Shown piece after piece: positions 9,166 to 17,845 of a stretch of 30,119 nt of DNA. The DNA is from Candidatus Fermentithermobacillaceae bacterium UBA3951 (GTDB lineage Bacteria > Bacillota > Sulfobacillia > Fermentithermobacillales > Fermentithermobacillaceae). Under the pieces are notes generated by a model, which saw only the letters and a program-made list of their open reading frames with translations, was not told the origin of the DNA and did no database searches. The position numbers and the translations under genes are program-made. Each line of letters starts with the position of its first letter. Positions within the stretch are counted from its first letter, which is position 1. The stretch is taken from the NCBI GenBank assembly GCA_002385465.1, contig DGDN01000028.1, forward strand, positions 1-30,119. Reading direction: 5' to 3'.

Positions 9166-9786
9166 ATGGACGCCGTACGCGAGGGTAACGGGACGGAGCT
9201 TGACCTTAACCGGATAAAGCAAGAAGCGTATCGAGCAACCAAGGGGCTCTTGGAGGCCGCCAAACTGCGGCCCGGCCAGATAGTGGTCCTCGGGTGTTCC
9301 ACCAGCGAGATCCAGGGAAAGCGGATCGGTTCGACGGGAAGCACGGATGTTGCCGCTTCCGTCCTCGACGGGATCCAGGAGGCCCTCGAAGGCACCGGAG
9401 TCCACCTGGCCGTCCAGTGTTGCGAGCATCTCAACAGGTGCCTCGTTGTCGAGCGGGAAGTCCAGGAGAAATACGACCTCACCGAAGTCACGGTCCTGCC
9501 GGTCCCCAATGCCGGGGGTGCCACTGCTTCCACTGCGTTAAGGAGGTTCCCAGACCCCGTAGTGGTTGAGACGATCCAAGCCCACGCCGGCATTGACATC
9601 GGAGACACGCTTATCGGGATGCACCTAAGGCCCGTGGCGGTTCCCGTAAGGATAGACCAAAAAACGGTCGGCAGCGCCCACCTCACGGTAGCGAGGACCC
9701 GCCCCAAGCTGGTGGGCGGAGCCAGAGCCGTGTACGCCTGGGATGAAATCGAGGAGAAATTCGGAAAGAGTCCGAAAAAGAGCTGA
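9166..9786 (+). CDS. ywlG: YwlG/DUF436 family protein (TIGR01440)
   Basis: Recognised as the YwlG family of unknown function; 206 residues, roughly the family's usual length. Notable conserved-looking stretches are VLGCSTSEIQG (about 43-53), QCCEHLNR (about 85-92) and the Gly/Ala-rich NAGGATAS region, followed by GMHLRPVAVPVR near the C-terminus. No transmembrane segment or signal peptide is evident, so it is probably cytoplasmic. The ATG follows the rpiB stop directly, with GGGGGTG at 9150-9156 as ribosome site, so it is co-translated with rpiB. The paired Cys residues in the middle hint at a catalytic or metal role, but that is only inference. I assign no reaction. Confidence 0.9.
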   Translation: MDAVREGNGTELDLNRIKQEAYRATKGLLEAAKLRPGQIVVLGCSTSEIQGKRIGSTGSTDVAASVLDGIQEALEGTGVHLAVQCCEHLNRCLVVEREVQEKYDLTEVTVLPVPNAGGATASTALRRFPDPVVVETIQAHAGIDIGDTLIGMHLRPVAVPVRIDQKTVGSAHLTVARTRPKLVGGARAVYAWDEIEEKFGKSPKKS

Positions 9787-9816
9787 AACCTTTAGAGACC
9801 CGGAGGAGTCAAAGTA

Positions 9817-10275
9817 ATGGCGGAACAGAAAAGACCGTCCTGGGACGAGTATTTTATGGAACTGGCCGAAGTGGTCGCCAAGCGTTCCACGTGTCTCAGA
9901 AGGAATATCGGGGCCGTGGTTGTAAAGGACAAGAGGGTGCTGGCAACAGGTTACAACGGGGCTCCTACGGGCTTGGCCCACTGCAGCGAAGTCGGGTGCT
10001 TGAGGGAGAAACTCGGCATTCCCTCCGGAGAGCGCGTCGAGATGTGCAGGGGGCTCCATGCCGAGCAAAATGCCCTGGTGCAGGCAGCCAGATACGGCAT
10101 CGCCCTTGAGGGGGCCGTCATCTACTGCACCAACCAGCCTTGCGTGACTTGTGCCAAGATGCTCATAAACGCAGGGATCGTCAAGGTGATATACAAGCAT
10201 CCGTATCCCGACAAGCTGGCCCAGGACTTACTGGCCGAATCCAAAGTTATTGTGGAAAAGTTCCGGGAGCGCTGA
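9817..10275 (+). CDS. comEB: dCMP deaminase (ComEB-like)
   Basis: Zinc-dependent cytidine/deoxycytidylate deaminase family protein of 152 residues that turns dCMP into dUMP for thymidylate synthesis. The zinc site is complete: HAE at 81-83 (His81 ligand, Glu83 proton shuttle) and PCVTC at 108-112 (Cys109, Cys112). The N-terminal WDEYFMELAEVVAKRSTC is typical of dCMP deaminases rather than CMP or tRNA deaminases. ATG 9817 has GGAGGAG about eight bases upstream. A short inserted loop with cysteines (HCSEVGCLRE) follows residue 50, as is common in Firmicutes members. It is the last gene before a new strong promoter. Confidence 0.94.
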   Translation: MAEQKRPSWDEYFMELAEVVAKRSTCLRRNIGAVVVKDKRVLATGYNGAPTGLAHCSEVGCLREKLGIPSGERVEMCRGLHAEQNALVQAARYGIALEGAVIYCTNQPCVTCAKMLINAGIVKVIYKHPYPDKLAQDLLAESKVIVEKFRER

Positions 10276-10353
10276 AAAAGCGCCCTCGTGTGCCTGAGAA
10301 GCCGGTACCGGCCTGTCATCGCCTACGCGACCTACTGAGTCCGGGGGCGTAGA

Positions 10354-10382
10354 TTGACTGGTAGGACAGGCTTCTGTACAAT
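10354..10382 (+). promoter_or_regulatory. Strong sigma-A promoter upstream of the tagO/wecA-like gene
   Basis: TTGACT (10354-10359) and TACAAT (10377-10382) with an ideal 17-base spacer, each one base off consensus. The predicted start near 10389 leaves a leader of about 40 bases with GGAGGAGGGG before the GTG start at 10430. This is the best vegetative promoter in the window and begins the cell-wall precursor pair. Confidence 0.8.
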
Positions 10383-10429
10383 GACGCAGGTAGAAGGGCC
10401 TATCAGCGGGAACGGGAGGAGGGGCGCTC

Positions 10430-11488
10430 GTGACGTTCGACAAAACTACCGTCGCTTTCGGTCTCGCTTTCCTTCTTTCTTATGGGCTCACCCCTCTTAT
10501 CCGCCTGATCGCCAAGAAAACAGGAGCCATGTGTTACCCCAACCAGCGGAGCGTCCACCGGGTTCCCATCCCGTACCTGGGCGGCGTTTCTATGTACCTG
10601 GCTTCGGTCATTGCCATGTTTGCCGTTAGAACCGGAGAAAACACCGCCTTTCCCGCCGTGGCTCTCGGCGGTCTGGTGATCCTTATAGTCGGCCTCGTAG
10701 ACGACCTCTGGCCGCTAAAACCCTGGCAGAAACTCATAGGCCAGTTCCTCTCAGCAGGAGTAGTAGTGAAGCTGGGTGTGAGCATTTCATTTCTGAAGAA
10801 CCCCTTCTCGGGCGAGTTACTCCTTTTGGGGGCCATCGCTTTGCCCCTCACCCTCGTGTGGGTGGTGTCGTTCGAAAACCTCATAAACTGGTCGGATGGA
10901 TTGGACGGCCTTGCTGCCGGGATAGTCGGCATCACCTCGACTGCCATGATCTATGCCATGAATAAGGCGGGAGCTGTGCATGTGGCTCCGGAAGCGGCGG
11001 CCCTCGCAGGCGCGGCTTTCGGTTTTCTGCCTTTTAACTTCCACCCGGCTTCGATTTTTATGGGAGACGCAGGCGCCATGTATCTTGGACTCGCCTTATC
11101 GGTCCTCTCGGTGCAGGGGCTCGTGAAATCCGCCGTGGCCATGTCCATCTTGGCCCCTATCCTCACCCTCATGGTCCCTATATCGGACATGGCTTTCTCC
11201 ATCTTGCGGAGGAAGCTGTCCGGCAGGGCCGCGTCTCAAGCCGATAGAGACCACATACACCACAGACTGCTTGAACTCGGGATGAGCCAGAGGCAGGCCG
11301 TTCTGGCTATCTACCTTGTCAGCTTGTGCTTCGGCGCGCTGGGCCTCGTCTCGGGTTTTGTACCGCTGAGCACAGGAGGCCCTCTCGCCGGTCTGGCTGT
11401 CCTAGGCATGTTTGCCGTCGCTTACAAGGCAGGTCTCCTGAGTCTCGGTTCCAAAAAGACCGGGCAAGACCGCAGCCGGCGAGGTTAA
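10430..11488 (+). CDS. tagO: Undecaprenyl-phosphate GlcNAc-1-phosphate transferase (TagO/WecA type, MraY family)
   Basis: Polytopic membrane enzyme that moves a HexNAc-1-phosphate, usually GlcNAc-1-P, from its UDP-sugar to undecaprenyl phosphate, the first step of teichoic acid or other wall polymer synthesis. Family motifs visible in order: a DD pair in VDDLWPLKPWQK, NLINWSDGLDGLAAG, MGDAGAMYLGL and the cytoplasmic RDHIHHRLLELGMSQ loop that separates this branch from MraY. About ten or eleven hydrophobic helices fill its 352 residues. The start is GTG at 10430, set by GGAGGAGGGG (10415-10424). The next gene supplies ManNAc nucleotide from UDP-GlcNAc, which fits a wall-polymer linkage-unit role. 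Sugar specificity is inferred from family and neighbour. Confidence 0.93.
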   Translation: MTFDKTTVAFGLAFLLSYGLTPLIRLIAKKTGAMCYPNQRSVHRVPIPYLGGVSMYLASVIAMFAVRTGENTAFPAVALGGLVILIVGLVDDLWPLKPWQKLIGQFLSAGVVVKLGVSISFLKNPFSGELLLLGAIALPLTLVWVVSFENLINWSDGLDGLAAGIVGITSTAMIYAMNKAGAVHVAPEAAALAGAAFGFLPFNFHPASIFMGDAGAMYLGLALSVLSVQGLVKSAVAMSILAPILTLMVPISDMAFSILRRKLSGRAASQADRDHIHHRLLELGMSQRQAVLAIYLVSLCFGALGLVSGFVPLSTGGPLAGLAVLGMFAVAYKAGLLSLGSKKTGQDRSRRG

Positions 11489-11497
11489 GAGCTCGGT

Positions 11498-12679
11498 GTG
11501 GCGGAAAGGTTGAGGTTTGTGGGTAGTTTGAAAGTAATATCCGTTTTCGGTACCCGGCCTGAGGCGATCAAAATGCTGCCGGTTGTGAGGGCGCTCAAGG
11601 AGCGCCACCCCCTCATCGAATCCAAGGTCCTCGTTACGGCGCAGCACCGCGAGATGCTTGACCAAGTGCTTGCGGATTTCGGTGTAGAGAGCGATTACGA
11701 CCTTGACGTCATGAGGCCCAACCAGACTCTGGCGGAGACAACCAAGCGAGTCCTCGAGGGCCTTACTCCCGTGCTCGAGAAGGAACGGCCTCACCTCGTC
11801 CTCGTCCACGGAGATACCACGACAACGGGAGCGGCGGCTCTGGCAGCCTATTACCTCAGGATCTCGGTGGCGCACGTTGAGGCGGGTCTCCGTACGGGGG
11901 ACAAGTACGCTCCTTTTCCCGAGGAGGTAATGCGGAAGATAGCCGACATCATAAGCGACCTTCATTTCGCTCCAACCGAGAACGCAAAGGGAAATCTCTT
12001 GCGGGAGGGCTACGACCCCGGCTCCATATTTGTGACCGGGAATACAGCCGTCGACTCGCTCCTAATGACGGTAAGAAAAGGCTACCGGTTCAAAGAAGAA
12101 CGCCTAAATGAGATAGATTTCGAATCCCAGAGGAACATCCTTGTGGAAGTGCACAGGAGGGAGAACTTCGGGGAAGGGATGGAGAACATCGGGAGAGCGC
12201 TCGCCAGGCTTACCTCCGAGCGCACAGACATACGGCTCTTGGTCTCGGTCCACCGGAACCCGAAAGCCCGGGAGCCCATTCTAAGGCACCTCAAGGGCGC
12301 CCCGAGGACTGTTCTCTTCGACCCCATCGACTACCCGGATTACGTTAACCTCATGAGCCGGGCGTATCTCATAATCACCGACTCCGGGGGCGTCCAGGAG
12401 GAGGCTCCTTCCCTGGGAGTTCCCACTTTGATCTGCAGGGAGAAGACCGAACGCCCCGAGGCACTGAGGGCCGGAACTACCCTGCTCGTGGGGACAGATA
12501 TAGAGACAATAGTAGACACGACTTTCGATTTGTTGGACAATAGGGCAAGGTACGAACGGATGTCGCAGGTAAAGAATCCTTTCGGGGACGGGCGCGCATC
12601 CGAACGGATCGTTAAGGCCATTATGTTCAGGTATGGACTAGCGCAAGACCGCCCGGAGGAATTTTCCGCGGGAGAATAG
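11498..12679 (+). CDS. mnaA: UDP-N-acetylglucosamine 2-epimerase (non-hydrolysing)
   Basis: Cytoplasmic enzyme interconverting UDP-GlcNAc and UDP-ManNAc, precursor of the wall teichoic acid linkage unit and other surface polymers. Signatures: VFGTRPEAIKM at the N-terminus, HVEAGLRTGD, HRRENFG and TDSGGVQEEAPSLGVPTL with REKTERPEA in the C-terminal nucleotide-binding half. The full length is 393 residues. The GTG at 11498 is given, but GTG 11519 and TTG 11528, closer to where homologues begin (KVISVFGTRPE), cannot be excluded. It lies ten bases after tagO. In B. subtilis mnaA sits directly upstream of the F-type atp operon; here a V-type operon follows. Confidence 0.95.
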   Translation: MAERLRFVGSLKVISVFGTRPEAIKMLPVVRALKERHPLIESKVLVTAQHREMLDQVLADFGVESDYDLDVMRPNQTLAETTKRVLEGLTPVLEKERPHLVLVHGDTTTTGAAALAAYYLRISVAHVEAGLRTGDKYAPFPEEVMRKIADIISDLHFAPTENAKGNLLREGYDPGSIFVTGNTAVDSLLMTVRKGYRFKEERLNEIDFESQRNILVEVHRRENFGEGMENIGRALARLTSERTDIRLLVSVHRNPKAREPILRHLKGAPRTVLFDPIDYPDYVNLMSRAYLIITDSGGVQEEAPSLGVPTLICREKTERPEALRAGTTLLVGTDIETIVDTTFDLLDNRARYERMSQVKNPFGDGRASERIVKAIMFRYGLAQDRPEEFSAGE

Positions 12680-12856
12680 AAGAACACTTGTTGTAGTCTA
12701 CAGGGCGGTAGTACACGTTTTCTAGAGTCGTAAGAAGGAAGTGTCCGGCGGTACCAACCGTTTCCGCATAGCAGGTGTTTTGTAGCAAGACGTTCAAAAG
12801 AGGAGGGGGGTCCGGGCCGGCCCAACCAACGATGGGACCGGTCCCGTGGCGTTTAC

Positions 12857-13174
12857 ATGGCCAAGAAGGAACTGGACGCGATCCTTGAAGCCGAGCGAAA
12901 AGCCGCAGAAATTGTAGAATCCGCCAGAACTAAGGCTAAGGAAATACTGGCCGCAGCCGATAAAGAGGCCGAACGCCTCCTCCAGGAAGCCGTCGAGGAT
13001 GCCCAGTCCAAAGCCAAGTCCTTGCTCGATAGCGCTTCTGCATCTTCTCAAGCCCTGGAGAAAACATATCTCGAAGAGGCCGAGAAAGAGATCGCGTCTC
13101 TCAGGGAAACTTACGGCTCCAGGCTTCAAGATGCGGTTCAAACGATAGTTTCCAAGGTCAAGAAGGCCTTATAG
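12857..13174 (+). CDS. ntpF: V-type ATPase subunit G/H (peripheral stalk coiled coil)
   Basis: A 105-residue, almost wholly helical, Ala/Glu/Lys-rich protein with heptad-like spacing throughout and no hydrophobic segment. It heads a V-type ATPase operon, exactly where E. hirae ntpF lies. Such proteins pair with subunit E to form the peripheral stalk that holds the catalytic head against the membrane subunit. Similarity of composition to many coiled coils means the assignment rests largely on position. ATG 12857 lacks an obvious strong ribosome site (GGACCGG-like sequence upstream). The 177-base gap before it holds no clear promoter that I could fit to consensus. Confidence 0.8.
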   Translation: MAKKELDAILEAERKAAEIVESARTKAKEILAAADKEAERLLQEAVEDAQSKAKSLLDSASASSQALEKTYLEEAEKEIASLRETYGSRLQDAVQTIVSKVKKAL

Positions 13175-13220
13175 GGAGGGAGCCGGTAAGAAGGCGCCAC
13201 CGGGCGCATCCGGCGTGGTC

Positions 13221-15227
13221 ATGGCCGTTGCAAGGATGAAGAAAATCACCATATACGCCACCAAGGAGCTCAGGGGACCCATATTTGAGCGCCTCCGCGA
13301 CCTTGGGATCTTCCACATAACCGCCGAGTCGTCAAGGCCCAGGTTTCTGGGGGTGGACGATGAGGTAGAAGACGTACCGGCGCCGGAACCTCTCGAGATA
13401 CCCGAAGATATTTCAGACTCCCTTTCGAGACTTCAATATCTTAGGGACTACTTCGAGAAGTACGCTCCCGTTAAGCGGTCGTTCATAGACGGTTTTACCG
13501 GCAAGAAGCCGGAGGTCTCTCTGAACTCGCTCAGGCAGCTCACGGCCGGTTATGACGTAGAGGCAGTGTACGATAAGGCCAAGGCTCATGAAAAACGTCT
13601 GGAGGAGATAGCCGAGGAGCTTTCAAGGCTCCGCGAAGAATCGAGGGCCCTCTCGCCTTGGGGTTCCCTGGACATCCCTCTTGACATGGTGGGGCCCACG
13701 GAGCTTTGCCACAGCGTTCTTGCGGTGTTCCCCAACTCGGTCTTGGCGAAGCTTCAGGAAGGGAGTGCTTTCGGGCCGGTTTTCCACGAAGTGCTGTGGG
13801 AAGAACGCTCAGAATCCGGGGTATGGCTTATTGTCTACGGTGCTTCTTTCGCCGACGTTTCCTCGCTTGTGGCGACCCTGGGCGGCCGCGTAGTGACTTT
13901 CAAAGAGTCCCGTGTTGAAGGCGCGACGGTGAAAGACAAGCTTCAAGCGCTTGAGGCGAGGATCCGGGAGCTCGGGGAGGAAAAAGACGGCATCATAGCC
14001 GAAGACCGCGAGCTTTCTTCTTCCATGCTGGACGTCATGGCTCTAATTGACTACTACCTGGACAAAGAGAACCTGGAACGGCTGAGCCGCACCGTGCCCA
14101 GAACGGCTTTTACGCTGGTCATCGAAGGGTATGTGAGAGAGAAGGACCTTCAGGCACTCGAAGACGGGCTCAAAGAGTTCACGGAGATGGAGCTTGTGGC
14201 CGAAGATCCTTCTCCCGGCGACGATGTCCCGGTCCTTCTCGAGAACCACCCGATAATAGCGCCCTTTGAGGTCATCACGAACATTTTTGGCTTCCCCAAG
14301 TACGATGAAATCGACCCAACCCCGTTCTTGGCGCCGTTCTTCTGGCTGTTCTTCGGGATATGTCTGGGCGACGCCGTCTACGGGATACTTCTCACCATCG
14401 GATCTTGGTGGTTCATAAAGAGCCAGGGACTAAAGTATCCGGCAGACAAGCTGCCTCGCCTCCTTATGTATTCGGGGATTTCCACCTTGCTGGCAGGAGC
14501 GGCGACCAACAGCTGGATGGCGGACCTCTTCTCCGTGTTCTTGCCGGGCACGGCCATCGAAAGGTTCTTCTCCAATCTTGCGCTTCTTAACCCCATTGAA
14601 GACCCGCTTACCATGATGCTCGTCTCGTTTGGCTTCGGCATCATCCACATATGGGTTGGAATCGGCGTCAAGATGCTGTCTAGCTTCAGGCAAGGTGACT
14701 ATGCGGACGGCATATGGTCGTCGGGTTCATGGGTTGTGTTCCTGCCCGGGCTCGTCCTCTGGGTGCTCTCTAAGGCCGGCATGATCCGGAGCCAGATCCC
14801 CTTCTACATCATGGTAGTAGGGGCCCTCATGGTCATGTACGGCGCGTCAAGAGGCCAGAAGAACATACTCCTCAAGCCGTTCTCGGGAATCTACGGCCTG
14901 TACGGTATAGTGTCGTACTTCTCCGATACCCTTTCGTACTCGAGGCTCCTGGCTTTGGGGCTTGCCAGCGCCATCATCGGTGTCGTGGTAAACAAGATAT
15001 CCGAGCTCGTATCAGGCATGATCCCGTACGTCGGCTGGGTCCTGGTGCCGGTGATCTTGGCCGGAGGACATATTTTCAACCTCGTCATCAACGTCCTCGG
15101 AAGCTTCATACATGCGGGGCGACTTCAGTTTGTCGAGTTCTTCACCAAGTTTTTCGAGGGGGGAGGTACACCGTTCAGGCCTCTTAAGCGCGTGAGCGAA
15201 AATGTTTCTGTTCAAGCTGTTGATTAA
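13221..15227 (+). CDS. ntpI: V-type ATPase subunit I (a-subunit, membrane stator)
   Basis: The large membrane subunit that forms the ion half-channels beside the rotor ring. The N-terminal half (to about residue 350) is cytoplasmic and partly coiled-coil; the C-terminal half has seven or eight membrane helices, beginning near FLAPFFWLFFGICLGDAVYG. The essential arginine facing the rotor glutamate is Arg575 in SYSRLLALGLA. Length 668 is normal. ATG 13221 is chosen because the protein then begins MAVARMKK, as homologues do (M-x-x-x-x-MKK); GTG 13215 and ATG 13236 are alternatives, and no strong ribosome site distinguishes them. It is followed three bases later by the rotor subunit. Confidence 0.95.
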   Translation: MAVARMKKITIYATKELRGPIFERLRDLGIFHITAESSRPRFLGVDDEVEDVPAPEPLEIPEDISDSLSRLQYLRDYFEKYAPVKRSFIDGFTGKKPEVSLNSLRQLTAGYDVEAVYDKAKAHEKRLEEIAEELSRLREESRALSPWGSLDIPLDMVGPTELCHSVLAVFPNSVLAKLQEGSAFGPVFHEVLWEERSESGVWLIVYGASFADVSSLVATLGGRVVTFKESRVEGATVKDKLQALEARIRELGEEKDGIIAEDRELSSSMLDVMALIDYYLDKENLERLSRTVPRTAFTLVIEGYVREKDLQALEDGLKEFTEMELVAEDPSPGDDVPVLLENHPIIAPFEVITNIFGFPKYDEIDPTPFLAPFFWLFFGICLGDAVYGILLTIGSWWFIKSQGLKYPADKLPRLLMYSGISTLLAGAATNSWMADLFSVFLPGTAIERFFSNLALLNPIEDPLTMMLVSFGFGIIHIWVGIGVKMLSSFRQGDYADGIWSSGSWVVFLPGLVLWVLSKAGMIRSQIPFYIMVVGALMVMYGASRGQKNILLKPFSGIYGLYGIVSYFSDTLSYSRLLALGLASAIIGVVVNKISELVSGMIPYVGWVLVPVILAGGHIFNLVINVLGSFIHAGRLQFVEFFTKFFEGGGTPFRPLKRVSENVSVQAVD

Positions 15228-15230
15228 GGA

Positions 15231-15818
15231 ATGAGCAAAAGTCAGGAGGGGTCGGTTTTGTTCGGAGGTAATGCTAACGTCTGGTTTGCAGCAGGTATGG
15301 CCATTATTCTGGTGGCCCTTGCGATAGGGGTGTTCTTTGGTCCTGCTCTCGGAGGGAACGGCCTTGCCCTGGTGGGTGCAGGAATAGCAGTTTTTGTGAG
15401 CGGAATCGGGTCGATTATCGGTACGGGAATAACCGGAGAAAAGGCCGCGGCGATCACTTCTGAAGATCCCGAGAAGTTCGGGCGCCTCTTGCTGCTCCAG
15501 GCTCTTCCGGGCACCCAGGGCATCTACGGGTTCCTAGTTGGCTTCTTGGCCATCTTCAAGATGGGCGGGTTCTCCGGCGTCTTGCCACTGGACATCACCC
15601 AGGGATGGCAGTTCATCTTCGCGTGCCTCCCGGTCGCCATCTCATGCCTCCTCTCAGGTATCTGGCAGGCCAAGGTTTCTCTGGCCGGCATGGATATCGT
15701 AGTTAAGCACCCTGAGGAATCGGGTAAAGCCCTCATCATGCCAGCTATGGTTGAGACCTACGCGGTTCTTGGACTTCTTGCGTCGGTCCTCTTGATCATG
15801 TTCGCGGTCAATGTTTAG
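15231..15818 (+). CDS. ntpK: V-type ATPase subunit K (rotor ring proteolipid), Na+-type site
   Basis: A duplicated-hairpin proteolipid that forms the membrane rotor ring. Residues aligned with the E. hirae NtpK sodium site are all present: Leu92, Thr95 and Gln96 in ALPGTQGIYG, Gln146 in SGIWQAKV and the ion-carrying Glu175 in AMVETYA. It is 195 residues against about 156 in E. hirae; the extra length is mostly an N-terminal hydrophobic segment (about 17-38), giving five rather than four predicted helices. The start is uncertain: ATG 15231 has AAGGA abutting it, while TTG 15258 has CAGGAGGGG (15243-15251) at good spacing and would remove nine residues but keep the extra helix. Confidence 0.95.
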   Translation: MSKSQEGSVLFGGNANVWFAAGMAIILVALAIGVFFGPALGGNGLALVGAGIAVFVSGIGSIIGTGITGEKAAAITSEDPEKFGRLLLLQALPGTQGIYGFLVGFLAIFKMGGFSGVLPLDITQGWQFIFACLPVAISCLLSGIWQAKVSLAGMDIVVKHPEESGKALIMPAMVETYAVLGLLASVLLIMFAVNV

Positions 15819-15830
15819 GGGGCCGTCTCG

Positions 15831-16433
15831 ATGCCTCTTGAGGATATCCTCACAACGATACGAAACCGGGCGGAGGAAACCGCAAAAGAGATCTTGGATG
15901 ACGCCAATCTTCGCGCTAAGCGGCGTGTTGACGCAGTGCGCGCAGAAGCCCAGGAGCGGGCGGCGGGTATCCTGAGCGTCGCGGAAACCGAAGCCGCCAA
16001 GATCGAGGCCGCGGCGAAGACGAGAGCCGCTGCAAAGCAAAGGCAAGCCATCCTCAGGGAAAAGCAGTTGCTTATTGAAGGGGTCTTCGCCAAGGCCGGG
16101 GAAGCGCTCGCCTCTATGCCGCCCGGAGAGTACAGAGAACTCATCCTGGAGTCATTGGCCCGTTCGGCCGAAGGTAGCGAAACGGTGGTTTTGGGGCCCG
16201 AAGACCGCGAGCGGCTGGGGCCCGATTTCGAGGTGGAACTTAACAAGAGACTCTCTTCACAGGGCAGAGGTGGAGCCGTGAAGGTGGAGTTCGCCGGGAG
16301 TTCCCTTGGGGGCGGATATATCCTAAGGAGCGGCGGCGTGTCTTTGAACAGCACATTCCCGGCCCTTGTGAAGAGATTTGAGGACGAACTGGAGATCGAG
16401 GTGGCCAAGACGCTCTTCGGAGAAGGAGAGTAA
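15831..16433 (+). CDS. ntpE: V-type ATPase subunit E (peripheral stalk)
   Basis: A 200-residue peripheral-stalk subunit: a long N-terminal charged helix (about 1-85, rich in Ala, Glu, Arg) followed by a compact C-terminal domain with the usual GGYILRSGGVSLNSTF stretch and a last helix (FEDELEIEVAKTLF). It pairs with the coiled-coil G/H subunit and binds the catalytic head. ATG 15831 starts 12 bases after the rotor subunit stop, preceded by a GGGGG site at 15818-15822. Length matches the family (about 190-200). Confidence 0.92.
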   Translation: MPLEDILTTIRNRAEETAKEILDDANLRAKRRVDAVRAEAQERAAGILSVAETEAAKIEAAAKTRAAAKQRQAILREKQLLIEGVFAKAGEALASMPPGEYRELILESLARSAEGSETVVLGPEDRERLGPDFEVELNKRLSSQGRGGAVKVEFAGSSLGGGYILRSGGVSLNSTFPALVKRFEDELEIEVAKTLFGEGE

Positions 16434-16463
16434 GAGGCCGCCTACGCCAAAGGTGGGTAGACG

Positions 16464-17522
16464 TTGAACGAATTTGCCTGGGCCAGTGCCGTCGGCCACA
16501 TTAGAGTGAGGGAGAGGGAGATCCTGTCTCGCGCCGACCTCATGCGGCTCGTCGAGGCCGGAGACTTGGAGCGTGCCCTTCTGGCCCTTCGAGACAGCTA
16601 CTACGGGCCGTTCGTCGCATCGGCCAGTCCACCCGAACACGGAAACGCTCTGATCGAGGCCCTCTCAGAGGCTTACAGGTACGCCCTCCAGATCTCTCCC
16701 GAGCCAATGATCATCGTTGCCTACCGGGCGCGAAACGATTTCCACAACTTGAAAGTGCGGGCAAAGTCGGTCCAGCTGGGTGTTCCGTTGGATAAAGAAG
16801 CCCTTTCATCCATGGGGAATTTGGACCCTAGCCTTGAGCCGGGCGAGATCTCTACCGAGGCCGCGAGGCTTTTCGGCCTATCGATTAACAAGAAGGAGAT
16901 CGCTTCCTTCTGTGACGCGCTTGGACAAACTTACGCGCAGGCGGTCGAGCTTATCGAAGAAAACCGTGCGACCACCCAGGAAGGGCTTCTCTCCTTAAGA
17001 GTCGACAGCCTGATTGACCGCGGATTCTATGCCTGGTTCTCGAAGGTGTTCAAGCGGTACGGCTACCCGGGACTCAGGGGCTTTCAGAGGGCCGAAGTAG
17101 ACCTTCTCAACCTGCGCATGTCTTTGCGGGGACTCAGGATGGGCCTCGATCCGGCGGTGTTCCAGGAGGTTGTGCTCCCCGGAGGCGATATCCCTTCGCA
17201 CAAGATACTGAGCGCGTACAGGGACGGGCTCCTTGGCATGCAGTCGGTTTTCAAGGGCACTCCTTGGGGCGACCTGGCGGCTGCCGGGGCCCGGACTGCG
17301 GAGAAGGGAGAATCCCTCACCAAGTGGGAGAGGGCATGCGACAATGCACTAATGGGCGTGGTTAGGTCGGCAAGGTACTATTCCATCGGCCCCGAGCCGG
17401 TGTTCGGGTATCTTTTCGCCAAGGAATCCGAAGTCAAGAACCTTAGGGTAATCCTTTCCGGCAAACAGTCCGATCTGCCCGCGCAGGAGATAGCCGAGAG
17501 GTTGCGTGAGCCTTATGTCTAA
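16464..17522 (+). CDS. ntpC: V-type ATPase subunit C (d-type, rotor socket)
   Basis: Soluble funnel-shaped subunit joining the central shaft to the membrane rotor ring. The 352-residue protein carries typical features of the family: an early RVREREILSRADL, FHNLKVRAK in the middle and the closing ESEVKNLRVILSGK. There are no membrane segments. The start is TTG at 16464, with AAAGGTGGG (16449-16457) at correct spacing. Its last eight bases overlap the start of the next gene, so the two are translationally coupled. Confidence 0.94.
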   Translation: MNEFAWASAVGHIRVREREILSRADLMRLVEAGDLERALLALRDSYYGPFVASASPPEHGNALIEALSEAYRYALQISPEPMIIVAYRARNDFHNLKVRAKSVQLGVPLDKEALSSMGNLDPSLEPGEISTEAARLFGLSINKKEIASFCDALGQTYAQAVELIEENRATTQEGLLSLRVDSLIDRGFYAWFSKVFKRYGYPGLRGFQRAEVDLLNLRMSLRGLRMGLDPAVFQEVVLPGGDIPSHKILSAYRDGLLGMQSVFKGTPWGDLAAAGARTAEKGESLTKWERACDNALMGVVRSARYYSIGPEPVFGYLFAKESEVKNLRVILSGKQSDLPAQEIAERLREPYV

Positions 17523-17838
17523 AGTGGCTGTCTTGGGTCAAAGAGATGCGGTGCTCGGGTTCAAAGCCTCTGGAGCCGTTGCCTTTGCGGCAGACGACGC
17601 CCGCGAGGCCAGAGAAAAACTGGGCAAGATCTTGGAAGATGATTTCGCGGTGCTCCTTGTGACCGAGGAGATGGCCGAGATGTTGAAAGAAGAGCTCCGG
17701 CCGCTCTATGAGAAGCCGAAACCGGTCGTAACCATTTTGCCCGACGCCCGGCGGCCGAGAGGGCTTGGGATGGAGCTTTTGAAGAAAAGAGTCGAGCGGG
17801 CAGTTGGAGCCAACATCCTGCTCAAGGGAGAGGAATGA
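17515..17838 (+). CDS. ntpG: V-type ATPase subunit F (NtpG type)
   Basis: A 107-residue small central-stalk subunit with an alternating alpha/beta (CheY-like) fold: KVAVLGQRDAVLGFKASG at the N-terminus, a VLLVTEEMAE strand-helix and PVVTILPDARRPRG, then a C-terminal helix. It binds the shaft subunit D. ATG 17515 lies in the last codons of subunit C; the in-frame GTG nine bases earlier is less likely because homologues begin at MSKVAV. The stop is followed within eight bases by the GTG start of the catalytic subunit. Confidence 0.93.
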   Translation: MSKVAVLGQRDAVLGFKASGAVAFAADDAREAREKLGKILEDDFAVLLVTEEMAEMLKEELRPLYEKPKPVVTILPDARRPRGLGMELLKKRVERAVGANILLKGEE

Positions 17839-17845
17839 TGCGGCT

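Noticed and set aside
12680..12856. Promoter for the V-ATPase operon
   Set aside because: TTGTTG/TACACG-like elements exist (about 12688-12718) but both hexamers are weak; I cannot support a promoter here, though one is expected.
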